64,000 nt of DNA from Frigoribacterium sp. Leaf8 (GCF_001421165.1 NZ_LMKB01000001.1:107068-171067); one strand, 5' to 3'; positions 29,606 through 38,633 are shown, counted from the stretch's first letter. Numbers and translations: made by a program. The notes: generated by a model from the sequence alone, not told the origin.

Positions 29606-29685
29606 CGTGGCCCAGGCGTACGGCCACGCACGTGTGTCAGTCGCTCCCCGATGGTGACCATCTGAACGCCAGTCGCGACCCGCAC
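29606..29685 (-). promoter_or_regulatory. ZTP (pfl) riboswitch upstream of glyA-folD
   Basis: On the minus strand the leader carries the conserved pfl blocks in order: GGGTCGCGACTGGCG, then CATCGGGGAGCGAC, and a 3' block GCCGTACGCCTGGGC, with variable stems between. This matches the ZTP/ZMP riboswitch consensus that senses the alarmone of 10-formyl-THF shortage and turns on one-carbon genes. It ends about 40 nt before the glyA start, room enough to control ribosome access or termination. Confidence 0.88.
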
Positions 29686-29691
29686 AGCATA
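29686..29691 (-). promoter_or_regulatory. -10 element of the glyA-folD promoter
   Basis: TATGCT on the minus strand places the transcription start about 6-7 nt downstream, at the first G of the riboswitch (about 29680). A clear -35 box was not identified. Confidence 0.5.
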
Positions 29692-29746
29692 ACAAGACGA
29701 CCCCTGACGGGGAACCCGCTCGGCGACCGTGTGACACCCTGGACGG

Positions 29747-30052
29747 GTGAGCCCCACCCTCGACGACACCCGCACGGGAACGGAGGCCGACCAGCGCCTC
29801 CTGACCTCGCCCGACACCCCCTGGGTGACGCTCGTCTGGGACGACCCGGTCAACCTGATGACCTACGTCACGCACGTCTTCGAGACCTACTTCGGCTTCG
29901 GCCGGGCCGAGGCGAAGCGCCTGATGATGCGGGTCCACACCGAGGGTCGTGCGGTCGTCGCCACGGGCAACCGCGAAGCGATGGAGCGGCACGTCGAGGC
30001 GATGCACGACTACGGCCTGTGGGCGACCCTCTCGAAGGAGGACGAGGCGTGA
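29747..30052 (+). CDS. clpS: ATP-dependent Clp protease adaptor ClpS
   Basis: 101 aa. Core WVTLVWDDPVNLMTYVTHVFET and MMRVHTEGRAVVATGNREAMERHVEAMHDYGLWATL match the N-end-rule adaptor that hands substrates to ClpAP/ClpCP. GTG start; stop overlaps the DUF2017 start by 4 nt. Confidence 0.95.
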   Translation: MSPTLDDTRTGTEADQRLLTSPDTPWVTLVWDDPVNLMTYVTHVFETYFGFGRAEAKRLMMRVHTEGRAVVATGNREAMERHVEAMHDYGLWATLSKEDEA

Positions 30053-30525
30053 CGCTGGTGCCGTTCGTCCGCCCCCGGGGCGGCGACGAGATCCGCGTGC
30101 GGCTCGACGCCGACGAGCGGGGCCTGCTCACCGACCTGGTCGGTCAACTGCTGTCGCTGCTCGAGAACGGTGACGAGGGCGATCCGGCCCTGGCGCGCCT
30201 CCTGCCGGCGGCGTACCGCGACGACGCCGAGGCGGCCGCCGAGTTCCGGCGGTTCACGGCCGACGACCTGACCCGGCGCAAGGTCGAGAACGGCCGGGCG
30301 GTGCTGGCGACGCTCGGCGAAGCGGGGTCGACGCTCGACCGTGCCGCCCAGCAGTCGTGGCTGCGCACCCTCAACGACCTTCGCCTGACCCTCGGCGAGC
30401 GCCTGGGGGTCACGGGTGACGGCCTCCCCGAGGGCGGTGACCGTCAGCTGCAGGCGATGGGCCACGTCTTCGACTGGCTGGGCTACCTGCAGGAGGCGCT
30501 GCTGCGGTCCCTGCACAAGGGCTGA
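30049..30525 (+). CDS. DUF2017 family protein
   Basis: 158 aa. Starts at GTG 30049, overlapping the clpS stop; helical, with RVRLDADERGLLTDLVGQLLSLLE and LRLTLGERLGV segments. DUF2017 proteins consistently follow clpS in actinobacteria; the function is unknown but coupling suggests a role with Clp proteolysis. The CGCGCCTCCT at 30194-30203 encodes the domain-like ARLLPAAY and may be chance. Confidence 0.85.
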   Translation: MTLVPFVRPRGGDEIRVRLDADERGLLTDLVGQLLSLLENGDEGDPALARLLPAAYRDDAEAAAEFRRFTADDLTRRKVENGRAVLATLGEAGSTLDRAAQQSWLRTLNDLRLTLGERLGVTGDGLPEGGDRQLQAMGHVFDWLGYLQEALLRSLHKG

Positions 30526-30552
30526 CCCAGCGCCCGAACCCGGCGCACCGAC

Positions 30553-30606
30553 CCGGCGCCACACGCCCGGCGCCCCAGTCCGGCGCCACGCGCCCGGCGC
30601 CCCGCA
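30553..30606. repeat. 27-bp tandem duplication rich in GGCGCC
   Basis: Two adjacent near-identical 27-bp units, each with two CCGGCGCC blocks, between DUF2017 and the PspC-like gene. Self-complementary CCGGCGCC cores may let it fold; it lies between convergent genes. Confidence 0.55.
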
Positions 30607-30652
30607 GGGCGAGGGCCGCGACCCGGCGATCAGCAGACCCGTGGGGCGAGGT

Positions 30653-30838
30653 CTAGCGGTTCTCCTTCGGGAACACGACCCAGAGCACGAGGTACACGAG
30701 CACCTGGGGCCCCGGGAGGATGATCGACAGCACGAAGATCAGGCGCACCAGGAAGGCGCTGATGCCGAAGCGGTTCGCGAGGGCGGCGCAGACTCCGGCG
30801 ATGATCTTGCCGCGGCGGGGACGAGTGAGGGAGGCCAT
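30653..30838 (-). CDS. PspC-domain small membrane protein
   Basis: 61 aa. The PspC signature RPRRGKIIAGVCAALANRFG is followed by one long TM stretch (LVRLIFVLSIILPGPQVLVYLVLW) and VFPKENR. Stress-response membrane protein family; the minimal single-domain form. ATG at 30838 with a GAGGGAGG site upstream. Confidence 0.88.
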   Translation of the reverse strand: MASLTRPRRGKIIAGVCAALANRFGISAFLVRLIFVLSIILPGPQVLVYLVLWVVFPKENR

Positions 30839-30917
30839 GCCCCCGAGCATGCCAGCCCCGCCTGGAGGGCGCCAGGGCCGCCTCGCGGGCCGGCGCCCGG
30901 TACGCGAGAATGACCGG

Positions 30918-32609
30918 ATGAGCGCTTCACTCGTGGCCAAGGGCCTGGCCGGCGGCCACGGGCACCGCACCCTCTTCGACGACCTCGACCTGACCGTCGC
31001 CCCGGGTGACGTCGTGGGGGTGGTGGGCGTGAACGGGGCCGGCAAGTCGACGTTGCTGCGCCTCCTGGCGGGGGTCGACGAGCCGCAGGCCGGCACGATC
31101 ACCCTCAACCCCGGCGACGCCTTCGTCGGCTGGCTGCCGCAGGAGCACGAGCGCGTGCCCGGAGAGACCGTCGCCGACTACATCGGCCGCCGCACGGGCA
31201 GCACGCAGGCCACCGCCGAGATGGACGCCGCCGCCGCCGCCCTCGGCGACCCCGACCCGGCGCCCCGAGCCGACGGCCTCGAACCGGCCGACGTCTACTC
31301 GACCGCCCTCGACCGGTGGCTCGCCAGCGGCGCCGCCGACCTCGACGACCGCCTGCCGCAGGTGCTCGCCGACCTCGGCCTCGACCGTGACGGCGACGGA
31401 GCCGTCGGCCCCGACAGCCCGATGACCGGCCTCAGCGGAGGCCAGGCCGCCCGCGTCGGCCTCGCCGCCCTGCTCCTCAGCCGCTTCGACGTCGCGCTGC
31501 TCGACGAGCCCACGAACGACCTCGACCTCGACGGCCTCGAACGACTCGAGCGCTTCGTGCAGGGGCAGCGGGGCGGCATCGTCCTCGTCAGCCACGACCG
31601 CGAGTTCCTCGCCCGATGCGTGACGAAGGTGCTCGAGCTCGACCTCGCGCAGTCGTCGAACCGCGTCTTCGGCGGCGGCTACGACGCCTACCTCGACGAG
31701 CGCGAGACGGCCCGCCGTCACGCCCGCGAGGCCTACGACGAGTTCGCCGAGAAGAAGGCCGACCTCGTCGGCCGCGCCCGCACGCAGCGCGAGTGGTCGA
31801 GCCAGGGCGTCCGCAACGCGATGAAGAAGGCCCCCGACAACGACAAGATCCGTCGCAAGGCCTCGGCCGAGTCGAGCGAGAAGCAGGCCCAGAAGGTCCG
31901 CCAGATGGAGAGCCGCATCGCCCGCCTCGACGAGGTCGACGAGCCCCGCAAAGAGTGGCAGCTCGAGTTCACGATCGGCGCCGCACCCCGGTCGAGCTCG
32001 GTCGTCTCGACCCTGAGCGGTGCAGTGTTCCGCCAGGGCGACCCCGCGACGGGCGAGTTCGTGCTCGGTCCGGTGTCGCTGCAGGTGGACGGCGGCGACC
32101 GCATCGGCATCACCGGCCCGAACGGCGCCGGCAAGTCGACCCTGCTGCGCGGCCTGCTCGGCCGCCAGGCCCCCAGCGAAGGAGGCGCGAGTCGCGGAGC
32201 CAGCATCGCCGTCGGCGAGATCGACCAGGCCAGGGCACTCCTGGCCGGCGACGTGCCGTTGGCCGACGCGTTCGAGGCGCTCGTGCCGGACTGGCCCCAG
32301 GCCGAGGTGCGGACGTTGCTCGCCAAGTTCGGGCTCAAGGCCGACCACGTCTCGCGTCCGGTCGACGAGCTCTCGCCCGGCGAGCGCACCCGCGCCGGCC
32401 TCGCCCTGCTGCAGGCCCGAGGCGTCAACGTGCTCGTGCTCGACGAGCCCACGAACCACCTCGACCTCGCCGCCATCGAGCAGCTCGAGCAGGCCCTCGA
32501 GTCGTACGACGGCACGCTGCTGCTCGTCACGCACGACCGGCGCATGCTCGAGACGGTCCGGCTCGATCGCCACTGGAGGGTCGAGGGCGGCACCGTCACC
32601 GAGTCGTGA
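30918..32609 (+). CDS. ABC-F family ATPase (translation factor/antibiotic-resistance type)
   Basis: 563 aa, two ABC domains without TM segments. First Walker A GVNGAGKSTLLRL, signature LSGGQAARVGLA, Walker B LLDEPTNDLDL; second GPNGAGKSTLLRG, LSPGERTRAGLALL, VLDEPTNHLDL. The linker has the charged RRHAREAYDEFAEKKADLVG helix pair. ABC-F proteins act on ribosomes; the subtype cannot be fixed. One motif copy is read in-frame in the second domain (EGGASRGAS, 32180-32189). Confidence 0.9.
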   Translation: MSASLVAKGLAGGHGHRTLFDDLDLTVAPGDVVGVVGVNGAGKSTLLRLLAGVDEPQAGTITLNPGDAFVGWLPQEHERVPGETVADYIGRRTGSTQATAEMDAAAAALGDPDPAPRADGLEPADVYSTALDRWLASGAADLDDRLPQVLADLGLDRDGDGAVGPDSPMTGLSGGQAARVGLAALLLSRFDVALLDEPTNDLDLDGLERLERFVQGQRGGIVLVSHDREFLARCVTKVLELDLAQSSNRVFGGGYDAYLDERETARRHAREAYDEFAEKKADLVGRARTQREWSSQGVRNAMKKAPDNDKIRRKASAESSEKQAQKVRQMESRIARLDEVDEPRKEWQLEFTIGAAPRSSSVVSTLSGAVFRQGDPATGEFVLGPVSLQVDGGDRIGITGPNGAGKSTLLRGLLGRQAPSEGGASRGASIAVGEIDQARALLAGDVPLADAFEALVPDWPQAEVRTLLAKFGLKADHVSRPVDELSPGERTRAGLALLQARGVNVLVLDEPTNHLDLAAIEQLEQALESYDGTLLLVTHDRRMLETVRLDRHWRVEGGTVTES

Positions 32610-32667
32610 GGGCGCCGACGCCGTCGCCGGTGAACGACCCCCGCGCCCCTCGACTACCGTCGTCGTC

Positions 32668-33837
32668 ATGACCCGAACCACCCGACTGGTCGCGGTCGCC
32701 GCTGCCCTCGCCCTGCTCACGGGCTGCACGGCGGCCCCGACCGACCCGAGCGAGCCCACGGGCGGCGCCTCCACGGACGGGACCTCCTCTCCCCAGCCGA
32801 CCCGCGCCTCCTCGGAGCTCGCCGACTGGGCGACCGCCCTCGACGCCCGCGACGACTACTCCGCCCGCTGGGTCGCCGTCGGCGACTCGATCTCCGAGGG
32901 CATGGGCGCCTCGACCGTGGACTCCCGGTGGATCGACCTGACCCTCGACGGCCTGCGCGAGCGCTACCCGACCGACGACGTGCCGGGCGGGGTCGGCTAC
33001 CGGCCGGCCGCGTTCGCCGTCGCTCCCCCGGCCTCGACCTGGGCCCGCTGGGCCTCGAGCAGCGAGGGATCGGTGTCGGCGTCGTCCCGCACCGCCGACC
33101 TCGGCTACCGCGCGGTCACCCTCGGTGCCGGCGCGACCACCACGTACCCGTTCACGGGCACCGACCTCGACCTCTGGTGGTCGAGCGGACGCGGCACCTT
33201 CGACTACGCCGTCGACGACGGCGAGGCGGTCGAGGTCGACACCCGCGACTCCATGGCCACCAGCGGGATCACGTCCGTGACCGGGCTCGACGCGGGCGCA
33301 CACACCGTGACGATCCACGCGCAGACGCCGGTCGACCTCGAGGGTCTGACCGCCTTCGACGGCGATCGCGACCGCGGCATCACGCTCTTCGACTCGTCCC
33401 GCTCCGGCGCCACGGCCCGCACCTTCACGGCCGACCTGCCCGGGTTCCTCGACTCGATCGCCGCGACCAAGCCCGACCTGGTCACGATCACGCTCGGCGC
33501 CAACGACGCGTTCAGCCGTACGCCGGACCAGTTCGAGGACGACTACCGCACCCTGATCGACGGCCTGCAGAGCCTCGACGACCCGCCGTCGGTCCTGTTG
33601 ATGGGCGAGTTCGTGCCGGGCACGAACCTCACCGAGGGGCTGGCCGGCGACGCCGCCGAGTACGACGCCGTCGTGCAGCGCCTCGCGGCCGAGACCGGCA
33701 GCGCCTACGTCGACCTCGCCGACGCCCTGCCCGCCGACGGGATCGCCTCGCTGCTCTCGGCCGACGGGGTGCACCCGAACGACGCCGGACAACGCGTCAT
33801 CGCCGACTTCGTGCTCGAGAAGCTCAGCGTCGACTGA
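32668..33837 (+). CDS. SGNH/GDSL hydrolase lipoprotein
   Basis: 389 aa. Lipobox LLTGC (Cys about 20). Catalytic SGNH blocks: block I VAVGDSISEGMGA (Ser), Gly/Asn block ITLGANDAFSR, C-terminal DGVHPNDAG (Asp/His). Between block I and block III lies a beta-rich insertion (residues about 90-230), as in carbohydrate-esterase SGNH proteins with a split domain. A motif copy encodes TRASSELAD just after the Ser/Thr linker (32803-32812). Probably acts on cell-surface or plant polysaccharide esters. Confidence 0.85.
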   Translation: MTRTTRLVAVAAALALLTGCTAAPTDPSEPTGGASTDGTSSPQPTRASSELADWATALDARDDYSARWVAVGDSISEGMGASTVDSRWIDLTLDGLRERYPTDDVPGGVGYRPAAFAVAPPASTWARWASSSEGSVSASSRTADLGYRAVTLGAGATTTYPFTGTDLDLWWSSGRGTFDYAVDDGEAVEVDTRDSMATSGITSVTGLDAGAHTVTIHAQTPVDLEGLTAFDGDRDRGITLFDSSRSGATARTFTADLPGFLDSIAATKPDLVTITLGANDAFSRTPDQFEDDYRTLIDGLQSLDDPPSVLLMGEFVPGTNLTEGLAGDAAEYDAVVQRLAAETGSAYVDLADALPADGIASLLSADGVHPNDAGQRVIADFVLEKLSVD

Positions 33838-33970
33838 GCGACCCGTCGAGTGGTCCCGAATCGTGGTTCGGCCCGCACGCGAGGACGTTTCCGAACCGCT
33901 CGACCGACGTGTCGAGCGGGACGAGGAGGCGCGGGCACGTCACGAGGACGGACGCCCGCCGCGGCGCAGC

Positions 33971-34567
33971 TCAGTCGAACAGGCCGTAGGCGGCGTCGAG
34001 CGTCTCGTCGGTGCTGAGCGGGGCGTCGTCACCCGCACCGGTCGCCGTGACGGCGACCAGGCCGTGAGGCGAGAGGACCGTGCTGGCCGAGGCCGTGATG
34101 CCCTGCTGCGTCACCGACTGCGAGAAGGCCTGGCCGCCGAACGCCTGGACGCGCGAGTCGTCGACGGTCTCGACGCCCTCGGTGCCCTCGATCTGCGAGG
34201 TCTGGGCGCTGATGTCGTCGGCGCTGAACTCCTGGCGCTGGGCGAGGACGACGATCGCCGTCACGTCGGCGGCGTCGGTCGCCTCGGTGGTCGGGGTGGC
34301 CCACTGGCAGTTCGCCTGGTCACCCGAGAACGTGCTGTCATCGCGCAGCTCGAGGCCGTCGACGACGCCGCCGAGTGCCGAGCCGACGTCGTCGCAGCTG
34401 GCGAGGTCGTCGAAGGTGCCCTCCGTCGAGTCGGCCGAGGACCCGCCGGAACCGGCCTCGTCACCGTCACCCGCGCCTCCTGAGGTGCAGCCGGCGAGCA
34501 GCAGGCCGAGGGCGAGCACGCCCATGGTGGTGGCCGTCACGGCCGTTCTGCGCATGGTCGTGGTCAT
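33971..34567 (-). CDS. Secreted lipoprotein, DUF3558-like
   Basis: 198 aa. Lipobox LLAGC (Cys about 27) then a Gly/Ser/Asp-rich linker that includes one motif copy (CTSGGAGDGDE, 34472-34481). The body has two Cys (DDLASCDDVG ... DQANCQWA) spaced like DUF3558 lipoproteins. GGGAGCC site before ATG 34567. No enzymatic motif. Confidence 0.7.
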   Translation of the reverse strand: MTTTMRRTAVTATTMGVLALGLLLAGCTSGGAGDGDEAGSGGSSADSTEGTFDDLASCDDVGSALGGVVDGLELRDDSTFSGDQANCQWATPTTEATDAADVTAIVVLAQRQEFSADDISAQTSQIEGTEGVETVDDSRVQAFGGQAFSQSVTQQGITASASTVLSPHGLVAVTATGAGDDAPLSTDETLDAAYGLFD

Positions 34568-34646
34568 CGGGGGCTCCCTCGTGATCTGCCTCGGGCTCGC
34601 TGTGCCCGGTGCTCCCGTCACCCTAACGAGGGGCACCTCCGAGGAC

Positions 34647-34707
34647 GCACCGTCGCCGCGTCGTCGAACCACCCCGGAGGCTGGTTCGACGACGCGACGG
34701 TGGTGCG
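34647..34707. repeat. Palindromic element, family 1 (copy a)
   Basis: Imperfect inverted repeat with a perfect 14-bp core, GCGTCGTCGAACCA / TGGTTCGACGACGC (34658-34671, 34682-34695), and degenerate outer arms GCACC.../...GGTGC. Lies between the lipoprotein start and the photolyase stop, both minus strand. Shares its core with the palindromes at 53321 and 63885. Confidence 0.75.
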
Positions 34708-34734
34708 ACCTCCGGCGGCGTCGGTCGCCGCGGC

Positions 34735-36303
34735 TCACCAGGTCGTGCGGGTGCGCTCCTGCTCGACGACGGCCTCGCGGTCGGCGAGCCCGCGGAGCCC
34801 GGCGAACTGCTGCCCCATGCGCGGATTGCCCGAGAGCACCGGCTCGACGCGGTCGAGGAACGCCCAGTAGCCGGCGGTCACCGGGCAGGCGTCCTCGCCG
34901 AGCCGCTTCTTCGGGTCGAAGCGGCACGAGCCGCAGTGGTCGGTCATGCGGTTGATGTAGGCACCACCCGACGCGTACGGCTTGGTCGCCACGACGCCGC
35001 CGTCGGCGTGCTGCGACATGCCCACGACGTTGGCCGGCATCACCCAGGGCGTGCCGTCGACGTACATGTCGACGAACCACTGGTTGAGTGCCGCCGGGTC
35101 GACCCCGCGTTGCAGGGCCCAGTTGCCGAGGATCATCAGCCGCTGGATGTGGTGGTTCCAGCCGTGCCGCCGCAGGCCGTCGAGCGTCTCGCTGAGGCAC
35201 TCGGCCTCGACGGCCTCGACGTCGAGGCCGGCGAACACCTCGGGCAGGGGGTTCGTGGCCCCGAGCGCGTTGCTCGTCGTCGCGAAGTCCTCGCCGAGGT
35301 GCCAGTAGAGGTGCCAGACCCAGTCACGCCAGCCGACGATCTGCCGGGTGAACCCCTCGACGCTCCGCAAGGGGGCGTCTCCGGCCTGGTACGACGCGAC
35401 GGCGGCCTCGACGACCTCGCGCGGGTCGAGCAACCCGAGGTTCATGGGGGCGCTGAGCAGGGAGTGCGCCATCGTCCAGTCGCCCGACAGCGTGGCGTCC
35501 TCGAACGGGCCGAAGTCGGGCAGCCGCACCTCGACGAAGTCCGCCAGCGCGGCCGTCGCCTCGGCCCGGGTCGCCGCGAACCGTCGGGGCGCGTCGTCGC
35601 CGACGAGCCGGACGACCCCGTCACGCTCCCAGCGCTCGAGGTCGGCCCGCACCTCGGCGTCGATGTCGTCCTCCTCGGGCCACTCCTGCGGCGGCAGGCC
35701 GAGAGTGGCCGCGCCCTTCGGTGGCTTCTCGCGGTTGTCGTGGTCGTAGTTCCACTGGCCTCCGACGGGCTGCGGGCCCTCCATCAGCAGTCCGGTGCGC
35801 TGGCGCACCGCCCGGTACCAGTCCTCCATCAGGAGGCGCGGTGCCGGTCGACCGCCGGACGCGCCGGTCGGTCGACCCGCGCCTCCTCGACGGGCGTCGT
35901 CGGCGTCCGCCGTCGCGCCTGCGGACCGGCCCGGACCGCGCCCGCCCTGGCGACCCGCGGCCCACTCGGCGAACTCGGCCTCGCTCGAGACGAAGCCGCG
36001 GCTCGGCAGCACCTCGGCTCCCACCGACCGCACGAGACGGCGCGCCCGGTACGAGGTGGGGTCGACCACCTGCAGGTCGTCCCGCCCCTCGAGGGCCTCG
36101 GAGTAGTGCTCGACCTGCCGGAAGTCGACACGGTCGCCGAGCTCGGCCGCCCGGTGCCGGATCGCCGACAGGATCAGCTGCAGCTTGGCGCGGTGCAGGG
36201 TGCGGCCCCGCCACGACGACCGGCTCTCGATCAGCAGCATCGGGTCGCCGTCGTCGAAGTGCGGGCCGAGCTGGTCGAGGAAGATCCACCGGGTGCGCTG
36301 CAT
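34735..36303 (-). CDS. phrB: Iron-sulfur bacterial cryptochrome/(6-4) photolyase (FeS-BCP, PhrB-like)
   Basis: 522 aa. Starts with the FeS-BCP Rossmann strand MQRTRWIFLDQLGPHFDD. Four Cys matching the [4Fe-4S] ligands are at residues about 369 (AECLSE), 457 and 460 (HCGSC) and 473 (DACPVT), with GGQWNYDHDNR and GWNHHIQRLM of the FAD pocket. Presumed light-driven repair of (6-4) photoproducts. Residues about 118-156 are an Arg/Gly/Ala-rich insert between EWAAGR and LLMEDWYR; both ends of its DNA carry the dispersed motif in inverted orientation (35831 and 35878). Confidence 0.9.
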   Translation of the reverse strand: MQRTRWIFLDQLGPHFDDGDPMLLIESRSSWRGRTLHRAKLQLILSAIRHRAAELGDRVDFRQVEHYSEALEGRDDLQVVDPTSYRARRLVRSVGAEVLPSRGFVSSEAEFAEWAAGRQGGRGPGRSAGATADADDARRGGAGRPTGASGGRPAPRLLMEDWYRAVRQRTGLLMEGPQPVGGQWNYDHDNREKPPKGAATLGLPPQEWPEEDDIDAEVRADLERWERDGVVRLVGDDAPRRFAATRAEATAALADFVEVRLPDFGPFEDATLSGDWTMAHSLLSAPMNLGLLDPREVVEAAVASYQAGDAPLRSVEGFTRQIVGWRDWVWHLYWHLGEDFATTSNALGATNPLPEVFAGLDVEAVEAECLSETLDGLRRHGWNHHIQRLMILGNWALQRGVDPAALNQWFVDMYVDGTPWVMPANVVGMSQHADGGVVATKPYASGGAYINRMTDHCGSCRFDPKKRLGEDACPVTAGYWAFLDRVEPVLSGNPRMGQQFAGLRGLADREAVVEQERTRTTW

Positions 36304-36504
36304 GCCCCGACAGTAGACGTGGGCACTCAGCGGGTTGCCAGCATGTTCACCGTGACGAACGGGGCGGGCGCGGCGTCTCATTGACGTGCAGCCCGGGTCG
36401 CCCCGGTTCACCCGGATCGCCCCGGTTCGCCCGGACACGCCCGCTCGCACGACGACCACCGCACGACCATCCGCACGACTCCCCCAGCCGAAAGAGGACC
36501 CGAG

Positions 36505-36990
36505 ATGTCGAACACCGCCGCTCCCACCCCCGCCACCCTGACCAGCAGCTCGCGCGTCGACGGCGCCGCGCGCGTGGACGGTGCCTCGACCGTGTCGTCG
36601 GACGCCGCGGGCACCACGCAGATCGCCGACGGCGTCGTCGCCAAGGTCGCGGGCATCGCCGCCCGTCAGGTGCCCGGCGTCCACTCGATCGGTGGCGGCG
36701 CGTCGCGTGCCGTGGGCGCGCTGCGCACCGCCGTCGGCCAGCAGGACCACGGCCAGGGCGTCAAGGTCGAGGTCGGCGAGACCCAGGCCGCCGCCGACCT
36801 CAGCATCGTCGTCGACTACCCGCTGTCGGTGCAGCAGGTGGCGGACGACGTCCGCCAGGCCGTCGCCGACGCCATCACCCAGCTCGTCGGGCTCGAGGTC
36901 GTCGAGATCAACATCGAGGTCAGCGACATCTTCATCGCCGGACAGGACGACGACTCGGACGGCACGAACGACTCGCAGCGGGTTCAGTAG
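36505..36990 (+). CDS. Asp23/Gls24 family envelope stress protein
   Basis: 161 aa. A Ser/Thr/Ala-rich start is followed by the Asp23 domain (IADGVVAKVAGIAARQVPGVHSIG, VVDYPLSVQQVADDVRQAV, VVEINIEVSDIFI). Family members sit at the membrane through a partner and respond to envelope stress. Strong site GAAAGAGGA before the ATG. A 41-aa basic protein follows. Confidence 0.88.
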   Translation: MSNTAAPTPATLTSSSRVDGAARVDGASTVSSDAAGTTQIADGVVAKVAGIAARQVPGVHSIGGGASRAVGALRTAVGQQDHGQGVKVEVGETQAAADLSIVVDYPLSVQQVADDVRQAVADAITQLVGLEVVEINIEVSDIFIAGQDDDSDGTNDSQRVQ

Positions 36991-37119
36991 ACAGCGAGTT
37001 CACTGGTACCCGCGGCGGTCGTCCCGACACGATCGTCCCCGCAGCACCGCGGGCCGCACCCCACCGAGCCGACCGGCTCGACCGCACGACCCGTGCACCA
37101 TCGCCCCAGGAGGCACCCC

Positions 37120-37245
37120 ATGGCATCACTGCTCCGACGCTTCGCCCCGCTCATCGTGGGCTTCGTCATCAAGAAGATCATGAACAAGCGCGGCGGCGGC
37201 AACGGCCAGGCCGGCGGCTACCAGCAGCCCGGTCGTCGTCGCTGA
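37120..37245 (+). CDS. 41-aa basic amphipathic protein downstream of Asp23
   Basis: Reads MASLLRRFAPLIVGFVIKKI then a Gly/Gln/Arg-rich tail ending QPGRRR. One short hydrophobic helix with flanking basic residues; possibly a membrane-tethering partner for the Asp23 protein (compare AmaP-type anchors), but that is inference. AGGAGG ribosome site 5 nt upstream, followed at once by the terminator. Confidence 0.6.
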   Translation: MASLLRRFAPLIVGFVIKKIMNKRGGGNGQAGGYQQPGRRR

Positions 37246-37272
37246 CCGAACCGCACCATCCGCACCGCCTCG

Positions 37273-37314
37273 GACGCAGGAGGCGCGACTCACGCGAGTC
37301 GCGCCTCCTGCGTC
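37273..37314. terminator. Strong terminator formed by an inverted pair of the dispersed motif
   Basis: Perfect 19-bp stem (GACGCAGGAGGCGCGACTC and complement), loop ACGC, then TTTC on the plus strand. Between the Asp23 unit and the convergent MFS gene. Both arms contain the dispersed 10-mer. Confidence 0.8.
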
Positions 37315-37337
37315 TTTCGTCGTCCCGGCAGCGCCGC

Positions 37338-38633
37338 TCAGGCGGCGGGGCGGGCCGACCGACGGGCGAGCAGACGGTCGCTCGCCAGCACGGCGACGAG
37401 CACCACCGCGGCGACCACGATGTAGAGGACGGGCAGCGAGTCGAGCCCGGACCCGTCGAGCACGAGGGCACCGATCAGTGCTCCCCCGCCGATGCCGGCG
37501 TTGAAGCCGGTCGTGTAGAAGGCGCTCGCGAGGTCGCGCATCCGCTCGGGGGCGACCTGCAGCATCCGGGTCTGGAACAGCGGCGGCAGCGCTCCGAACG
37601 TCACGCCCCACAGCACGAAGGCCACCAGCGACGGCACGAGCATGCCCTCGAAGACGAGCATGCCGCTCACGGCCAGTCCGACCACGGCCACGCCGATCGG
37701 GATGCTCACCCGCGGTCGCGCCCCGAGGAACCACCCGACCATGCCGAGCCCCACGGCCCCGGCGACGCCGAACGCGAAGAGCCACGCGGCCAGGCCCTGC
37801 TCGGGCACCCCGGTCGAGCGCACGAGGTACGGCGTGATGTAGGTGAAGAACGAGTAGTGGCCGATCATGAAGACCGCCGTGATCACGCAGCTCAGGACGA
37901 CGCCGAGCACGCTCGGCCTCGGCAGCGAGCGACGGCGACGGACGGCCCCCGCAGGAGGCGCGGTGCCGTCGACCAGCGTCGGGACCGCGTCGGTCACCGG
38001 CTCCGGCACCGACTCGTGCGCCGTGCCCCGACCGACCGGCGGCAGGAACTTGTAGACGAAGACCGCACCGAGCGCCATGAGCCCGGCGAGGATGCCGAAC
38101 GCCTCACGCCAGCCGAGGGCCTGGCCGAGCGCGGTGCCGAGCGGGACGCCCAGCACGAACGCGAGGGTGCCCCCGCTCATCGCGACGGCGAGCGCGCGGC
38201 CGACCTGGGCCCGGGGCACGAGGTGACCGGCGTAGGCGCCGCCGATGGCCCAGAACATGCCGTGGGCGAGACCGCCGAGCACGCGGCTGGCGAGCACGAG
38301 CTCGTAGGTCGGTGCGATCGCGGTGAGCCCGGCGCTGATCGCGAGGACGACGATCAGGCCGACCACGATCAGGTGGCGGGGCAGGCGACGGGTGAGGTGG
38401 GTGAGGCCGGTGCTGGTGAGCACGACCGTGAAGGCGAAGACGCTGACGAGCAGGCCGATGCTCGACTCGGTGACGCCGAGGTCGGCGCTCATCTCGGGCA
38501 GCAGACCGGTCGGCAGCATCTCGCCCGAGATCGAGAGGAACGTGGCGACGGCGATGGCGATCAGGCCGGCCCACGGGAAGCGGGCGAACGGGGTGGACGA
38601 CGGCGCGGTGGGGCGCGGGGGTGCGAGTGTCAT
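37338..38633 (-). CDS. Major facilitator superfamily efflux transporter (AraJ/Cmx-like, DHA1)
   Basis: 431 aa, 12 predicted TM helices in two halves. Motif-A-like region after TM2 (GLTHLTRRLPRHLIVVG) and GGLAHGMFWAIGGAYAGHLVP in TM5 fit drug:H+ antiporter-1 sugar/drug exporters. The central loop (GTAHESVPEPV ... DGTAPPAGAVRRRRS) contains one motif copy (37953-37962). Substrate unknown. Confidence 0.85.
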   Translation of the reverse strand: MTLAPPRPTAPSSTPFARFPWAGLIAIAVATFLSISGEMLPTGLLPEMSADLGVTESSIGLLVSVFAFTVVLTSTGLTHLTRRLPRHLIVVGLIVVLAISAGLTAIAPTYELVLASRVLGGLAHGMFWAIGGAYAGHLVPRAQVGRALAVAMSGGTLAFVLGVPLGTALGQALGWREAFGILAGLMALGAVFVYKFLPPVGRGTAHESVPEPVTDAVPTLVDGTAPPAGAVRRRRSLPRPSVLGVVLSCVITAVFMIGHYSFFTYITPYLVRSTGVPEQGLAAWLFAFGVAGAVGLGMVGWFLGARPRVSIPIGVAVVGLAVSGMLVFEGMLVPSLVAFVLWGVTFGALPPLFQTRMLQVAPERMRDLASAFYTTGFNAGIGGGALIGALVLDGSGLDSLPVLYIVVAAVVLVAVLASDRLLARRSARPAA

